Below are positions 7,535 through 15,139 of a stretch of 64,000 nt of DNA, in pieces. This stretch comes from JBBTSG01 sp038064775 (GTDB taxonomy: Bacteria; Patescibacteriota; Minisyncoccia; UBA6257; GWB1-50-10): assembly GCA_038064775.1 (NCBI GenBank), contig JBBTSG010000006.1, positions 1 to 64,000 on the forward strand, written 5' to 3'. Within the stretch, counting starts at the first letter, position 1. Every line of letters starts with the position of its first letter. The notes below the pieces were generated by a model. The model ran no database searches. It had not been told where the DNA came from and saw only the letters and a program-made list of their open reading frames with translations. The position numbers and the translations under genes were made by a program.

Positions 7535-7750
7535 TTATTTGTAACCGAAACGTTTAAGTTTTACTATTTCTTCTTTTTTTGACATGCGGTGAAGAGCGGC
7601 AAGTTTTCTCTTTTGTGAGTTTATTGCCCTGGCACGAAATCGCCTTTTCTTTACTTCCCGCACTAACCCGCTTTGCTGAATCTTTTTGTTGAACCGAAAA
7701 AGAAACGAATTAACGCTTTCACCTTCCTTTTTCTTTAACTCTAATGCCAT
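7535..7750 (-). CDS. rpsU: Ribosomal protein bS21, 71 aa
   Basis: This small, very basic protein of the 30S subunit lies near the anti-Shine-Dalgarno end of 16S rRNA. The N-terminal GESVNSFLFRFNKKIQQSGLV and basic KKRRFRARA segment match the family. It is the first gene of the operon running to ftsZ. Confidence 0.95.
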   Translation of the reverse strand: MALELKKKEGESVNSFLFRFNKKIQQSGLVREVKKRRFRARAINSQKRKLAALHRMSKKEEIVKLKRFGYK

Positions 7751-7799
7751 AGAAACTAATACTTACGGATTTTTGTTTATTTGTCTAGTCGTAAATAGC

Positions 7800-8138
7800 T
7801 TACGGATTCGGCGCCTCATTTTTTGCCCAACCGCCTAAAAGATGGAGGTGAAGATGATCAATTAATTGCCCGCCTTCCCGACCAACGTTAAAAAATAACT
7901 TATAGCCCGTCAACTTGGTCTTTTTTGCTAATTCCTTTGCTGTAAAAATTAATTTTGAAATAATTTCTTTGTGATTACCTTCTAAATGAATAATTGATTG
8001 GATATGCTCTTTAGGAACGATTAAATAATGGACGGGCGCTGACGGTTTAATATCTTTAAAAGCCACAACACTGTCGTCTTCATATAACAATTCGGCGGAA
8101 ATTTCTTTTTTGATTATTTTACAAAATAAGCAATCCAT
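7800..8138 (-). CDS. HIT family hydrolase (HinT-like), 112 aa
   Basis: This is a purine nucleoside phosphoramidase-type protein. It has the CLFCKI zinc-knuckle start (3-8) and the histidine triad H95-L-H97-L-H99 in LIDHLHLHLLGG, with the catalytic central His. Length is normal. Its start overlaps the hisS stop by one base, so it is probably co-transcribed with hisS and lepB. Confidence 0.95.
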   Translation of the reverse strand: MDCLFCKIIKKEISAELLYEDDSVVAFKDIKPSAPVHYLIVPKEHIQSIIHLEGNHKEIISKLIFTAKELAKKTKLTGYKLFFNVGREGGQLIDHLHLHLLGGWAKNEAPNP

Positions 8139-9442
8139 TATTTCAAACGCTTTTTAACCTCTTGCACGAGATTGCTTAAAATAATTGTTTCTTGGGCGCT
8201 TGAATTCATGTCCCTTAAAATTATTGTCCCTTCAAAGAATTCCTTTTGGCCGAAAATAAGAACAAATGGAGCGCTTGCCTTGTCGGCGGCTTTAAGCTGG
8301 GCTTTAATCGATTTCTTGCCCAAAACTTCCTGAACAGCAACGCCAGCCGACCGCAATTCGTTCATTAACCGCAAACTTGCTCTTTTGGCTTGTTCGCCAA
8401 CCGCGATAAAGAAAACTTTAGGTCTGCTTTTAATAATTGGCGAAATTTCCTGAGTCCGCATCGCTTCAATTAGCCGTTCAAGACCAATCCCCGCGCCGAC
8501 ACCGGGCACCGCCCGACCAGAAATTAGTTCCGAAAGATAATCATAACGACCTCCGCCGCCTAAAGCGCTTTTAGAACTCGAAGTATAAACTTCAAAAACT
8601 GTTCGGTTGTAATAATCAAGACCTCGAACCAGGTAAGGATCTGGTTCATAAACAATTTTATTGTCTTCAATTAATTCCAATACGGCCTTGAAATGGTTAT
8701 TACAATTCTGACAAAGATAATCAAGAATAATTGGCGCGCTCGTTTTTAAAACTACGCAACCAGGCTCTTCACAATCAAGAAGCCGAAGTGGATTTGAATC
8801 CAGACGCCGTAAACAATCTTTGCATAGTTTACTTTTTTGGCTGGCATAATAATTTTTGAGCTTTTCCCGATAGTTCGGCCGGCAAACCCGACAACCAATC
8901 GTGTTAATTTTTAAATTCAAATCTTTGAATTTCAGGTTTTTTAGAAAATTCAAAACAGCGAGAATTATTTCACCATCATAAATCGGATCACTATCACCCA
9001 AAATTTCAAAGCCCCATTGATGATGCTGTCTTTCCCGACCGGCTTGCGGTCGCTCATAGCGAAACATTTGTTCGCAATAATAAACTTTGAGCGGGGAAGC
9101 AAAATAACCGAGATGGTGTTCTAAATAACTCCGCATCACGGGCGAAGTGCCTTCCGGTCGAAGCGCCACGCGATCGTCGCCTTTAGTTTTAAAGACGTAC
9201 ATTTGTTTTTCCACAATATCAGTGCCAGCACCAACGCTATGTTCAAAAAGTGCGGCATTTTCAAGTACTGGCGTTTCAATGTAATGAAAGTCATGGAGTT
9301 CGCTCACTGTTCGGCCATTCTGAAAAATAAATTGCCACCACTTTTCATCTTTTGGTAAAATATCATTCATTCCCTTAACCGATTGGAAAAGCTGTGGCTT
9401 TACCGATTTTATTAACTTTGTTTTATTTTTTTGTTTTGGCAT
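8138..9442 (-). CDS. hisS: Histidyl-tRNA synthetase, 434 aa
   Basis: This class II synthetase charges tRNA-His. After a short basic leader, the sequence shows motif 1 near 45-60, motif 2 (FRYERPQAGRERQHHQWGFEILG, about 130-150), the His-specific LVRGLDYYNRTVFEVY (about 270) and motif 3 (GVGAGIGLERLIEAM, about 320). The C-terminal anticodon-binding domain begins at PKVFFIAVGE. A four-Cys insertion (CRVC, CKDC, CEEPGC, CQNC, about 185-245) may bind zinc. It abuts lepB. Confidence 0.96.
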   Translation of the reverse strand: MPKQKNKTKLIKSVKPQLFQSVKGMNDILPKDEKWWQFIFQNGRTVSELHDFHYIETPVLENAALFEHSVGAGTDIVEKQMYVFKTKGDDRVALRPEGTSPVMRSYLEHHLGYFASPLKVYYCEQMFRYERPQAGRERQHHQWGFEILGDSDPIYDGEIILAVLNFLKNLKFKDLNLKINTIGCRVCRPNYREKLKNYYASQKSKLCKDCLRRLDSNPLRLLDCEEPGCVVLKTSAPIILDYLCQNCNNHFKAVLELIEDNKIVYEPDPYLVRGLDYYNRTVFEVYTSSSKSALGGGGRYDYLSELISGRAVPGVGAGIGLERLIEAMRTQEISPIIKSRPKVFFIAVGEQAKRASLRLMNELRSAGVAVQEVLGKKSIKAQLKAADKASAPFVLIFGQKEFFEGTIILRDMNSSAQETIILSNLVQEVKKRLK

Positions 9443-9988
9443 TTATTGGTAAATTGGAGGGCTAAAAGCCATTACTTCATTAATAGGCCAAAGCCGGAAA
9501 CGCGCTAAACCAATAATATTTGTCTGATTTAATGGACCCCAACTCCTTGAATCAAAACTAAAACCTCGATTATCACCCATCACGAAATACTGATCTGCGG
9601 CTAATTTCACGTTTGAATAAATAATATCTTCCTGGCCCTTTGAAACATAAGATTCTTCAAGAACTTTTCGATTGCCATCTTTATAAATAGCCACCTTGTT
9701 GTCCTCAAATTTTACCGTCTCGCCCGGCAAACCAATAAGTCTTTTGATGAAATATGAACGATTATCACCGGGGTATTTAAAAACAATAACTTCACCCCTT
9801 TCTGGCGACCGAAAATGATAAACCATTTCATCAATTAACAAGTAATTACCGCTTCTAAAATTCGGTTCCATACTCGAACCACTTACAAGGAATGGCTGAA
9901 CAACGAAAGTCCGAACTAAAAAAACGGCGACGAGAGCGATCACAATCGTTTCGACAACCTCAAAAAAAGACCAAAGGATTTTTTTCAT
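9443..9988 (-). CDS. lepB: Signal peptidase I, 181 aa
   Basis: This membrane peptidase removes signal peptides from exported proteins. It has one N-terminal transmembrane segment (about 9-30), catalytic Ser39 in SGSSMEPNF, general base Lys82 in FIKRLIGLPGE, and box E GDNRGFSFDSRSWG near 140. This is the short Gram-positive-like architecture. It is divergent from pth, with about 53 bp between the starts, and the first gene of lepB-hisS-hinT. Confidence 0.95.
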   Translation of the reverse strand: MKKILWSFFEVVETIVIALVAVFLVRTFVVQPFLVSGSSMEPNFRSGNYLLIDEMVYHFRSPERGEVIVFKYPGDNRSYFIKRLIGLPGETVKFEDNKVAIYKDGNRKVLEESYVSKGQEDIIYSNVKLAADQYFVMGDNRGFSFDSRSWGPLNQTNIIGLARFRLWPINEVMAFSPPIYQ

Positions 9989-10041
9989 CTAGTTTTTTTG
10001 TAATGATTTTTTTACTGAAGGATGGCATAATTGTAAGGATA

Positions 10042-10551
10042 ATGGAGAAAAAATTCAACCCTAAAGATGTTTCGCTTATAGTGGGACTCGGAAATCCCGG
10101 AAATAAGTACATAAAAACCTATCATAATATTGGCGCGCTTTATGTAGCGCATGCCGCAGCGCTTCAGACGAAAACAGAACAACAAAATTTTATCCAACCC
10201 AGCACATTTATGAACGAGTCGGGACAAGCAGTTAAAGCAACGCTAAAACGCTTAAATAAAAAACCGGCGGATATTTTAGTGGTGCATGATGACTCGGATT
10301 TAACGTTAGGAAAATACAAACTTTCATTCGGACGCGGCGCGGCGGGACATAATGGCGTACTCTCAATTATGACCTCGCTTCACACTAAAAACTTTTGGCG
10401 CTTGCGTGTTGGCATACGACCGCCTTCCTCAAAAGAGAGGTTTCGAGAAAAAGCATCAGAGTTCGTGCTTAAAAAAATAAACTCCGCGGCAATGCGGGTT
10501 TTAGAGAATGCTTTTTTAGAAATTGATTCAATTATTTTTCCGAAAGATTGA
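10042..10551 (+). CDS. pth: Peptidyl-tRNA hydrolase, compact form, 169 aa
   Basis: This enzyme releases peptides from stalled peptidyl-tRNA. GLGNPG near 15, catalytic His28 (YHNIG), Asn58 (FMNESG), the Asp of VHDDSDL and the Asn of GHNG are all present. The spacing from His28 to Asn58 is 30 residues, against nearly 50 in the E. coli enzyme, so a loop or strand region is deleted. I start at ATG 10042, with AAGGAT just upstream. The frame is open back to 9892, but that part only mirrors lepB. Confidence 0.9.
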   Translation: MEKKFNPKDVSLIVGLGNPGNKYIKTYHNIGALYVAHAAALQTKTEQQNFIQPSTFMNESGQAVKATLKRLNKKPADILVVHDDSDLTLGKYKLSFGRGAAGHNGVLSIMTSLHTKNFWRLRVGIRPPSSKERFREKASEFVLKKINSAAMRVLENAFLEIDSIIFPKD

Positions 10552-10568
10552 AATAGAAACAGATTGTT

Positions 10569-12068
10569 TTACGGGTGTTTTACTTTAAAAGTAATCGTAA
10601 AAATTACCGAATTATCTTCAAGAACTTTTATCTCTGGAACTGGTAAATTAACCTCGGAAAAAATTGGTTCTGAAACTAAGCGATCTTTGAACTTAGTGGC
10701 TTTATCATAATTCGCCGCCTTAGCCGTTAAAGAAATTGGATCGTTCAAAGACGAAAGATTAATATTATTAACCACAATATTTTCTTCAGCGGTAATACTT
10801 TTTAATTGGTTCAGAAAAGAATGCCAAAAATCATATGTCTCGCGTGAACTTTTAATGGTTACAACTAAACGATTAAATTCTGAAACTTTAGTTTCAAGTT
10901 GAGCTAAATTATTATCGCCACCTGAATTTTTAAAAGCGGAGAGTTGCGTTTCAAGACGTTGTGATTCGCGGCGAAGAAAATAAGCAGAACCAGCATAAAA
11001 AATTAAAAATAAGACGAGGACGCTTGAAATAGCATTTCGCCAAAGTTGAACAAAAGAAAATGCCTGTTCTTCGTAAAAAACCTTAATTGAGCTTACTGGC
11101 GCTAAACTGATTGCGGCGTCCTTACCTCGATCCATCATTCCTCGTAAAGCAGAACCTAAAGAAACATACCAGTTCGGCGCAAGATTCCAGGCTCTTAAAC
11201 GAATTGGCGTTACTTGTAAATTAAATTGCTTCTCAAGAAATTGCTGCATTTCAAGCTCAAATCCCGGCGCTACGAGAAAAACATTATTAAGGTTTTCTTT
11301 GAAGCGGTTTTGGCCAAAGTTAATTACTTTCTGAATTTCTTCTGTAACTACGGCATAAAAATTATCCCGTAAAATTTCTTTTTGTTCACCTTGAATTGAA
11401 CGCCAAGAGCGAAAATAGTTGAAATAAACAAAGCCGTTTCTGAAAATTGATAAATCTAGCCCATCGCTAGAAATTTGAAAAAGCAAAACAAAAAGATTTG
11501 TAGCGTTAACCGTTTGATTAACTAACCGCGCAAGAGCTAAGCTTGGAAATTCAAATGCGACTGGTGAAAAATTTGCCGCTTCAAAAAAATTCCAAAACTG
11601 ATCAACCACCGACTTTTCAACAAAAGCTCCGAAAAGTTCAAAATGATCAGGAGATTCACTTAGTTTCTGCCAACTCATATAAGCGGAGTCTTTAGCCATT
11701 GGCGAGAGCATTTGCAAGTTCAACTCCGCTGATTCGTTCAATTTTTCTTCGCCGATATTCGGAACATTAAAACTTTGAGTGTAAGCCAGAACAGCCGGTA
11801 AAGAAATAACTACGGGTAATTTTAACTTATCTTTTAAAGGTTCAATTGTTTTATGAAATTCAAGAAGCAAGCTGGCAAACTGGGCTTGATCCTGAATTCT
11901 GCCGTCTTTTAAAACTCCGGGCGGCAAACGCAACGCAAAAGATTTTGGTTCACCACTAATATGAACATATTGCAAAGAAGAATCAGTAATCTGCAAACCG
12001 CCTATTTGAGGCCGCGAACTTAAGCGTTCCAAAAAATACTTTATTTTCAGTTGAATTTTTTTCATCAT
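10569..12068 (-). CDS. PilM-PilN fusion, type IV pilus assembly, 499 aa
   Basis: Residues 1 to about 330 look like PilM, the cytoplasmic actin-like pilus protein (GGLQITDSSLQYV start, VVISLPAVLAYTQSF, VFLVAPGFE). A transmembrane helix follows at about 340-362. A coiled region and a PilN-type periplasmic domain complete the protein (LNQLKSITAEENIVVNNINL). In most bacteria pilM and pilN are separate adjacent genes, so this is a fusion. It lies 1 bp behind a pilin-like gene. ATP-site residues are hard to judge by eye and may be degenerate. Confidence 0.8.
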   Translation of the reverse strand: MMKKIQLKIKYFLERLSSRPQIGGLQITDSSLQYVHISGEPKSFALRLPPGVLKDGRIQDQAQFASLLLEFHKTIEPLKDKLKLPVVISLPAVLAYTQSFNVPNIGEEKLNESAELNLQMLSPMAKDSAYMSWQKLSESPDHFELFGAFVEKSVVDQFWNFFEAANFSPVAFEFPSLALARLVNQTVNATNLFVLLFQISSDGLDLSIFRNGFVYFNYFRSWRSIQGEQKEILRDNFYAVVTEEIQKVINFGQNRFKENLNNVFLVAPGFELEMQQFLEKQFNLQVTPIRLRAWNLAPNWYVSLGSALRGMMDRGKDAAISLAPVSSIKVFYEEQAFSFVQLWRNAISSVLVLFLIFYAGSAYFLRRESQRLETQLSAFKNSGGDNNLAQLETKVSEFNRLVVTIKSSRETYDFWHSFLNQLKSITAEENIVVNNINLSSLNDPISLTAKAANYDKATKFKDRLVSEPIFSEVNLPVPEIKVLEDNSVIFTITFKVKHP

Positions 12069-12069
12069 T

Positions 12070-12498
12070 TTACTGAATTGTTTGTTCTGTAAGTGATTGG
12101 AATTGAACTAGGCCGTTAGTTTTATTGACAATTAACTTACTAACCAATTTCCGCTCACGAGTTGAAGCAAAACCAATCGAGGTGATAGTGTAAAGATAAT
12201 TAATTGGGTCGGTTGAATCGCCAAAAATCTGAACGGTAGCCAAGTCGTTACTAACTGAAAGAGTGTGGGTTGAGGTAGTATTATTGGAAAAATCTTTGTT
12301 TCGTGTAATTTTTATCTGCGCGTCGCGAATGCCGGCCTCCGCTGCCACATAAGCTCGAGCTGAGAGCCGTTCGCTTAAACCGGAAGCGCTCAAAAAATAA
12401 GTAATAAAAGAACCAGCGATGGCAATTTCAAGAATAATCCCGCCGGCAAGCAGAATAAAAGAAAGAGTAGCTTGACCATTAGAATTAAGTTTAACCAT
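12070..12498 (-). CDS. Type IV pilus minor-pilin/PilX-like membrane protein, 142 aa
   Basis: A short polar start (MVKLNSNGQ) precedes a hydrophobic helix (about 10-34). An AYVAAEAGIRDAQIKI segment follows, typical of PilX-like minor pseudopilins, and then a beta-rich extracellular part. A canonical prepilin cleavage site is not clear. It lies immediately upstream of the PilM-PilN fusion, which supports a pilus role. Confidence 0.65.
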   Translation of the reverse strand: MVKLNSNGQATLSFILLAGGIILEIAIAGSFITYFLSASGLSERLSARAYVAAEAGIRDAQIKITRNKDFSNNTTSTHTLSVSNDLATVQIFGDSTDPINYLYTITSIGFASTRERKLVSKLIVNKTNGLVQFQSLTEQTIQ

Positions 12499-12575
12499 TA
12501 AATCAATTCCCTTTAATCATAACAAAGGTGGCTTTCTTTGGAAAACTAAGGAAATTATAAGAAACGGAAAAATGG

Positions 12576-13493
12576 CTATTTTAACTTCAAAAAGTCGTAG
12601 ATATTTAAAACTCCTTTAATAGCGTCACCAACGGAAATATTATTCTGCTTATAAATAACGTCAGTAACATCCCCTGCCGCCCAAATTCCCGTAACTGAAG
12701 TGCGCTGAGTTTTATGATCAACAACAATTTCTCCCCACTTATTAAGGTCTAATAAATTTTTAACGAAATTGCTGTTTGGCGCTGAACCTACTTCGACAAA
12801 TATTCCCTCCACATCAATTTTTTTTATTGCGCCACTTGCTTTGTCTTTATATTCCAATCCTAAAACAGAATCCTCACCGATAAATTTTTGGACTTCGACA
12901 TTAAAAATAATCGTTGCTTTCGAATCAGTTTTTATCTTTTCCGCAGTAACCGGGTCGCCTTTTAAATTTTCGCTGCGGTGAAGTAAATAAATTTTTCTAG
13001 CGTAAGGCTGTAAATCTAAAACTGCTTCTAATCCAGAATTGCCACCCCCGATAACTGCTACATTCTTATCCTTAAAAAGTGGCGCGTCGCAAGTGCTACA
13101 AAAAGCTACTCCTTTGCCGTTTAATTTTTCTTCTCCAGGCACGCCTAATTTTTTATGATGACTGCCAGAAGTGATAAGAACTGTTTTTACTTCAATGGTT
13201 TTGTTTTGGTCTGTTTTCAAACTAAATCCGATTTCGTTTTTTTCTATAGTGGTGACAAAGTTTCCTTCAATAATTTCAATTCCTTCTTGCGCCCGAAGAT
13301 GATTTTCTAGCGCCTTCCCCAAGTCCAAACCGGAAATAGAAGGCACGCCAATCCAATTTTGAATATCAGCTGAAACAAGCGACTGACCGCCGAAAAAATC
13401 GGTAATCAAAACGGATTTTATTTTTTTCCTAGCGGCGTAAACGCCGGCTGCTGCTCCCGCCGGTCCGCCACCGATTATTGCAAGATCGTACAT
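12576..13493 (-). CDS. trxB: Thioredoxin-disulfide reductase, 305 aa
   Basis: This FAD/NAD(P)H flavoprotein reduces thioredoxin- or glutaredoxin-like partners. It has an N-terminal FAD site GGGPAGAAAGVYAARK (8-23), redox pair C132-S-T-C135 in FCSTCDAPLF, an NAD(P) site GGGNSGLEA near 150 and the C-terminal FAD motif GIWAAGDVTD. Length is standard. It lies just after a glutaredoxin gene, suggesting a dithiol electron chain that could serve the ribonucleotide reductase. Confidence 0.93.
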   Translation of the reverse strand: MYDLAIIGGGPAGAAAGVYAARKKIKSVLITDFFGGQSLVSADIQNWIGVPSISGLDLGKALENHLRAQEGIEIIEGNFVTTIEKNEIGFSLKTDQNKTIEVKTVLITSGSHHKKLGVPGEEKLNGKGVAFCSTCDAPLFKDKNVAVIGGGNSGLEAVLDLQPYARKIYLLHRSENLKGDPVTAEKIKTDSKATIIFNVEVQKFIGEDSVLGLEYKDKASGAIKKIDVEGIFVEVGSAPNSNFVKNLLDLNKWGEIVVDHKTQRTSVTGIWAAGDVTDVIYKQNNISVGDAIKGVLNIYDFLKLK

Positions 13494-13509
13494 TAAAATT
13501 ATTTAAAAA

Positions 13510-13746
13510 TTAGGAAGTAATTCCTAAAGATTTAGCGATTGCCGAACGATTGAAACCAATAAAAATCTCGCCATTTACATCAATAACCGGCACGCCAAGT
13601 TGATGTGATTTATTAATCATTTCTTCCCGCGCTGTTAAATCTTCGAAAACATCGTACTCTTCATACTTAACATTGTGTTTTGTAAAAAACTCCTTAGCTA
13701 TTTTGCAATAAACGCAAGTTGGTGTGGTATATATTTTAACTGCCAT
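13510..13746 (-). CDS. Glutaredoxin family protein (NrdH/Grx-like), 78 aa
   Basis: This small thiol-disulfide protein has active site C11-V-Y-C14 and the cis-proline strand GVPVIDVNGEIFIGFN. It sits 16 bp upstream of trxB on the same strand, so the reductase probably reduces it. Confidence 0.92.
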   Translation of the reverse strand: MAVKIYTTPTCVYCKIAKEFFTKHNVKYEEYDVFEDLTAREEMINKSHQLGVPVIDVNGEIFIGFNRSAIAKSLGITS

Positions 13747-13763
13747 TACTTTTAAATTATTTT

Positions 13764-13958
13764 CTAAGATTGACCTTTGTTTTTATCAATTTTTTCGCCG
13801 TGAAAATTGCTAATAGCTAAAATCATGATGAACGTTCCAAAAATAATACTGTTCCAAGTTGGAAAATCAATCGCCGAAAAACCTAAAATCCAAGGCGAAA
13901 CAACAAGCCAAAACCCGATTAATAATAATACAAAATCATTCCACTTCATAAATTCCAT
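13764..13958 (-). CDS. SPW repeat membrane protein, 64 aa
   Basis: Two transmembrane helices (about 8-26 and 34-50) flank a WLVVSPWILGFS motif, the hallmark of the SPW family, whose function is unknown. It is co-directional with grx and trxB. Confidence 0.8.
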   Translation of the reverse strand: MEFMKWNDFVLLLIGFWLVVSPWILGFSAIDFPTWNSIIFGTFIMILAISNFHGEKIDKNKGQS

Positions 13959-13988
13959 TTAACATTATACACCGAGTTTTTCATCCGA

Positions 13989-14023
13989 TAAAGAAACTGC
14001 CCTTATTTTTAGGGCAGTTTCTT
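13989..14023. terminator. Strong inverted repeat downstream of the zinc-ribbon gene
   Basis: AAGAAACTGCCCT and AGGGCAGTTTCTT are perfect arms around a short A/T loop. On the minus strand this follows the zinc-ribbon stop at 14030. The T-run is weak, so the terminator call is probable only. Confidence 0.6.
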
Positions 14024-14029
14024 GCTGAT

Positions 14030-14239
14030 TCATCTCCTAAATGAACGAGCTCGTTCTCGGTGACAATCACGGCACAAAAGTTGGTTCATCCTTGTCTAGT
14101 CCGGTTCAAAAGGCAATTCGGTTATTTTTCCTCCGCATTTAGAACACTGCCAATCGCCCTGAAATATTTTGACAGGTCCCCGATTATTGTCCCTTTCGTT
14201 ATTTCTTAAGGGTGGCTTCGATGATTTGTTGAAAAACAC
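14030..14239 (-). pseudogene. Small CxxC...CxxC zinc-ribbon gene with an in-frame TAG
   Basis: On the minus strand, one frame reads RDNNRGPVKIFQGDWQCSKC, then a segment ending in ELPFEPD, then TAG at 14096-14098. It resumes TRMNQLLCRDCHRERARSF and ends TGA at 14030. The two CxxC pairs and the FEPD segment match a small zinc-ribbon family common in Patescibacteria, in which the frame normally runs on from FEPD to the second CxxC. No ATG start is seen; GTG at 14237-14239, inside the 3' end of the DsbA-like gene, is only the first possible start. Options are a decayed gene, a base error or readthrough. Confidence 0.6.
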
Positions 14240-14957
14240 TGAAAGGTTGCGCGCCTTGAATTGGCGTGCCATTCAGAAAAAAGGAAGGGGTTGAAGGATT
14301 AGTTAAAACAGCTTCTGCCTCTATTGTTTCTTTCTGGATCTTGTTTTTATTTTTTTCGGAATCAATACAAGAGGTGAAAGCAGTAATGTCTAAATTAAAA
14401 TTCTTCGCCAAACCTAAGAAAAGTGTCCGGTTTAAATTACCGCTGTTTTCGGTGCGAGGATTAGTTTTTGCTTCTTCAATTTCTGTTTGAAAAATTGCGC
14501 TATGATACTCCCAAAATTTGCCTTGATCGGCAGCACATAAAGTTGCTTCAGCTGAAGTCAGAGATTCTGGACCTAAAAAAGCGAAATTTTTATAAACAAA
14601 CCTAACCTTGCCCGTATCAACGTATGCGCTTTTAATTTTTGATTCGGTTTCACTAAAAAATCTCGCGCAAAAAGGACATTGATAATCACCATACTCAATT
14701 AAAGTTATCGGGGCGTTTTTATTTCCTGAAATAAAAACATCGCTTAAATCAATAGCGTCTGGTTGAATCGCATTAGTCGGCGCGCCACCAAGATTGGCAT
14801 TTAAATTTCCGCTTCCGTCTGATTTTTTACCTACGTTATAAATTAAAGCCGTTGAAATAAGAACAGCGGCGATTAAAATACTTGCTGGTAATAAATAATC
14901 ACGTTTTTGTTTTTGTTCTACCTCCCTAACTTCGGATTGGTTAATTTTTTCTTCCAT
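14199..14957 (-). CDS. DsbA-family thiol-disulfide oxidoreductase, membrane-anchored, 252 aa
   Basis: The N-terminal cytoplasmic tail (1-20) is followed by one transmembrane helix (21-43) and a low-complexity linker. A DsbA/BdbD-type thioredoxin fold follows with C94-P-F-C97 in YGDYQCPFCARFF. The cis-proline is in NPSTPSFFLNGTP near 225. It should catalyse disulfide exchange outside the membrane. No VKOR/DsbB partner is seen nearby. A TTGACG-N17-TAAGAT promoter lies 16-45 bases upstream. Confidence 0.92.
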   Translation of the reverse strand: MEEKINQSEVREVEQKQKRDYLLPASILIAAVLISTALIYNVGKKSDGSGNLNANLGGAPTNAIQPDAIDLSDVFISGNKNAPITLIEYGDYQCPFCARFFSETESKIKSAYVDTGKVRFVYKNFAFLGPESLTSAEATLCAADQGKFWEYHSAIFQTEIEEAKTNPRTENSGNLNRTLFLGLAKNFNLDITAFTSCIDSEKNKNKIQKETIEAEAVLTNPSTPSFFLNGTPIQGAQPFSVFQQIIEATLKK

Positions 14958-14972
14958 AAAATATGTGCTAAA

Positions 14973-15001
14973 ATCTTAAACAATATACCCTTGAACGTCA
15001 A
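14973..15001 (-). promoter_or_regulatory. Promoter of the DsbA-like gene
   Basis: On the minus strand there is TTGACG, a 17-base spacer and TAAGAT. The start codon is at 14957. Confidence 0.65.
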
Positions 15002-15139
15002 ATTCTAAAAATGGAATTTTTTCTTATGCTGTTGATATAGTTGTGTTCTCTATTGCATTTCACCGACGCCGAACTTAATGAGATTATGAAATGTGAAACG
15101 TCCTTCCATAAAGATTATTGGTGGTGATATAGTAAGACT

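Noticed and set aside
9892..10041. Upstream open frame extending pth by 50 codons
   Set aside because: It overlaps lepB on the other strand, is a run of Arg/Lys/Ser unlike Pth, and the ATG at 10042 with AAGGAT starts at the conserved fold.
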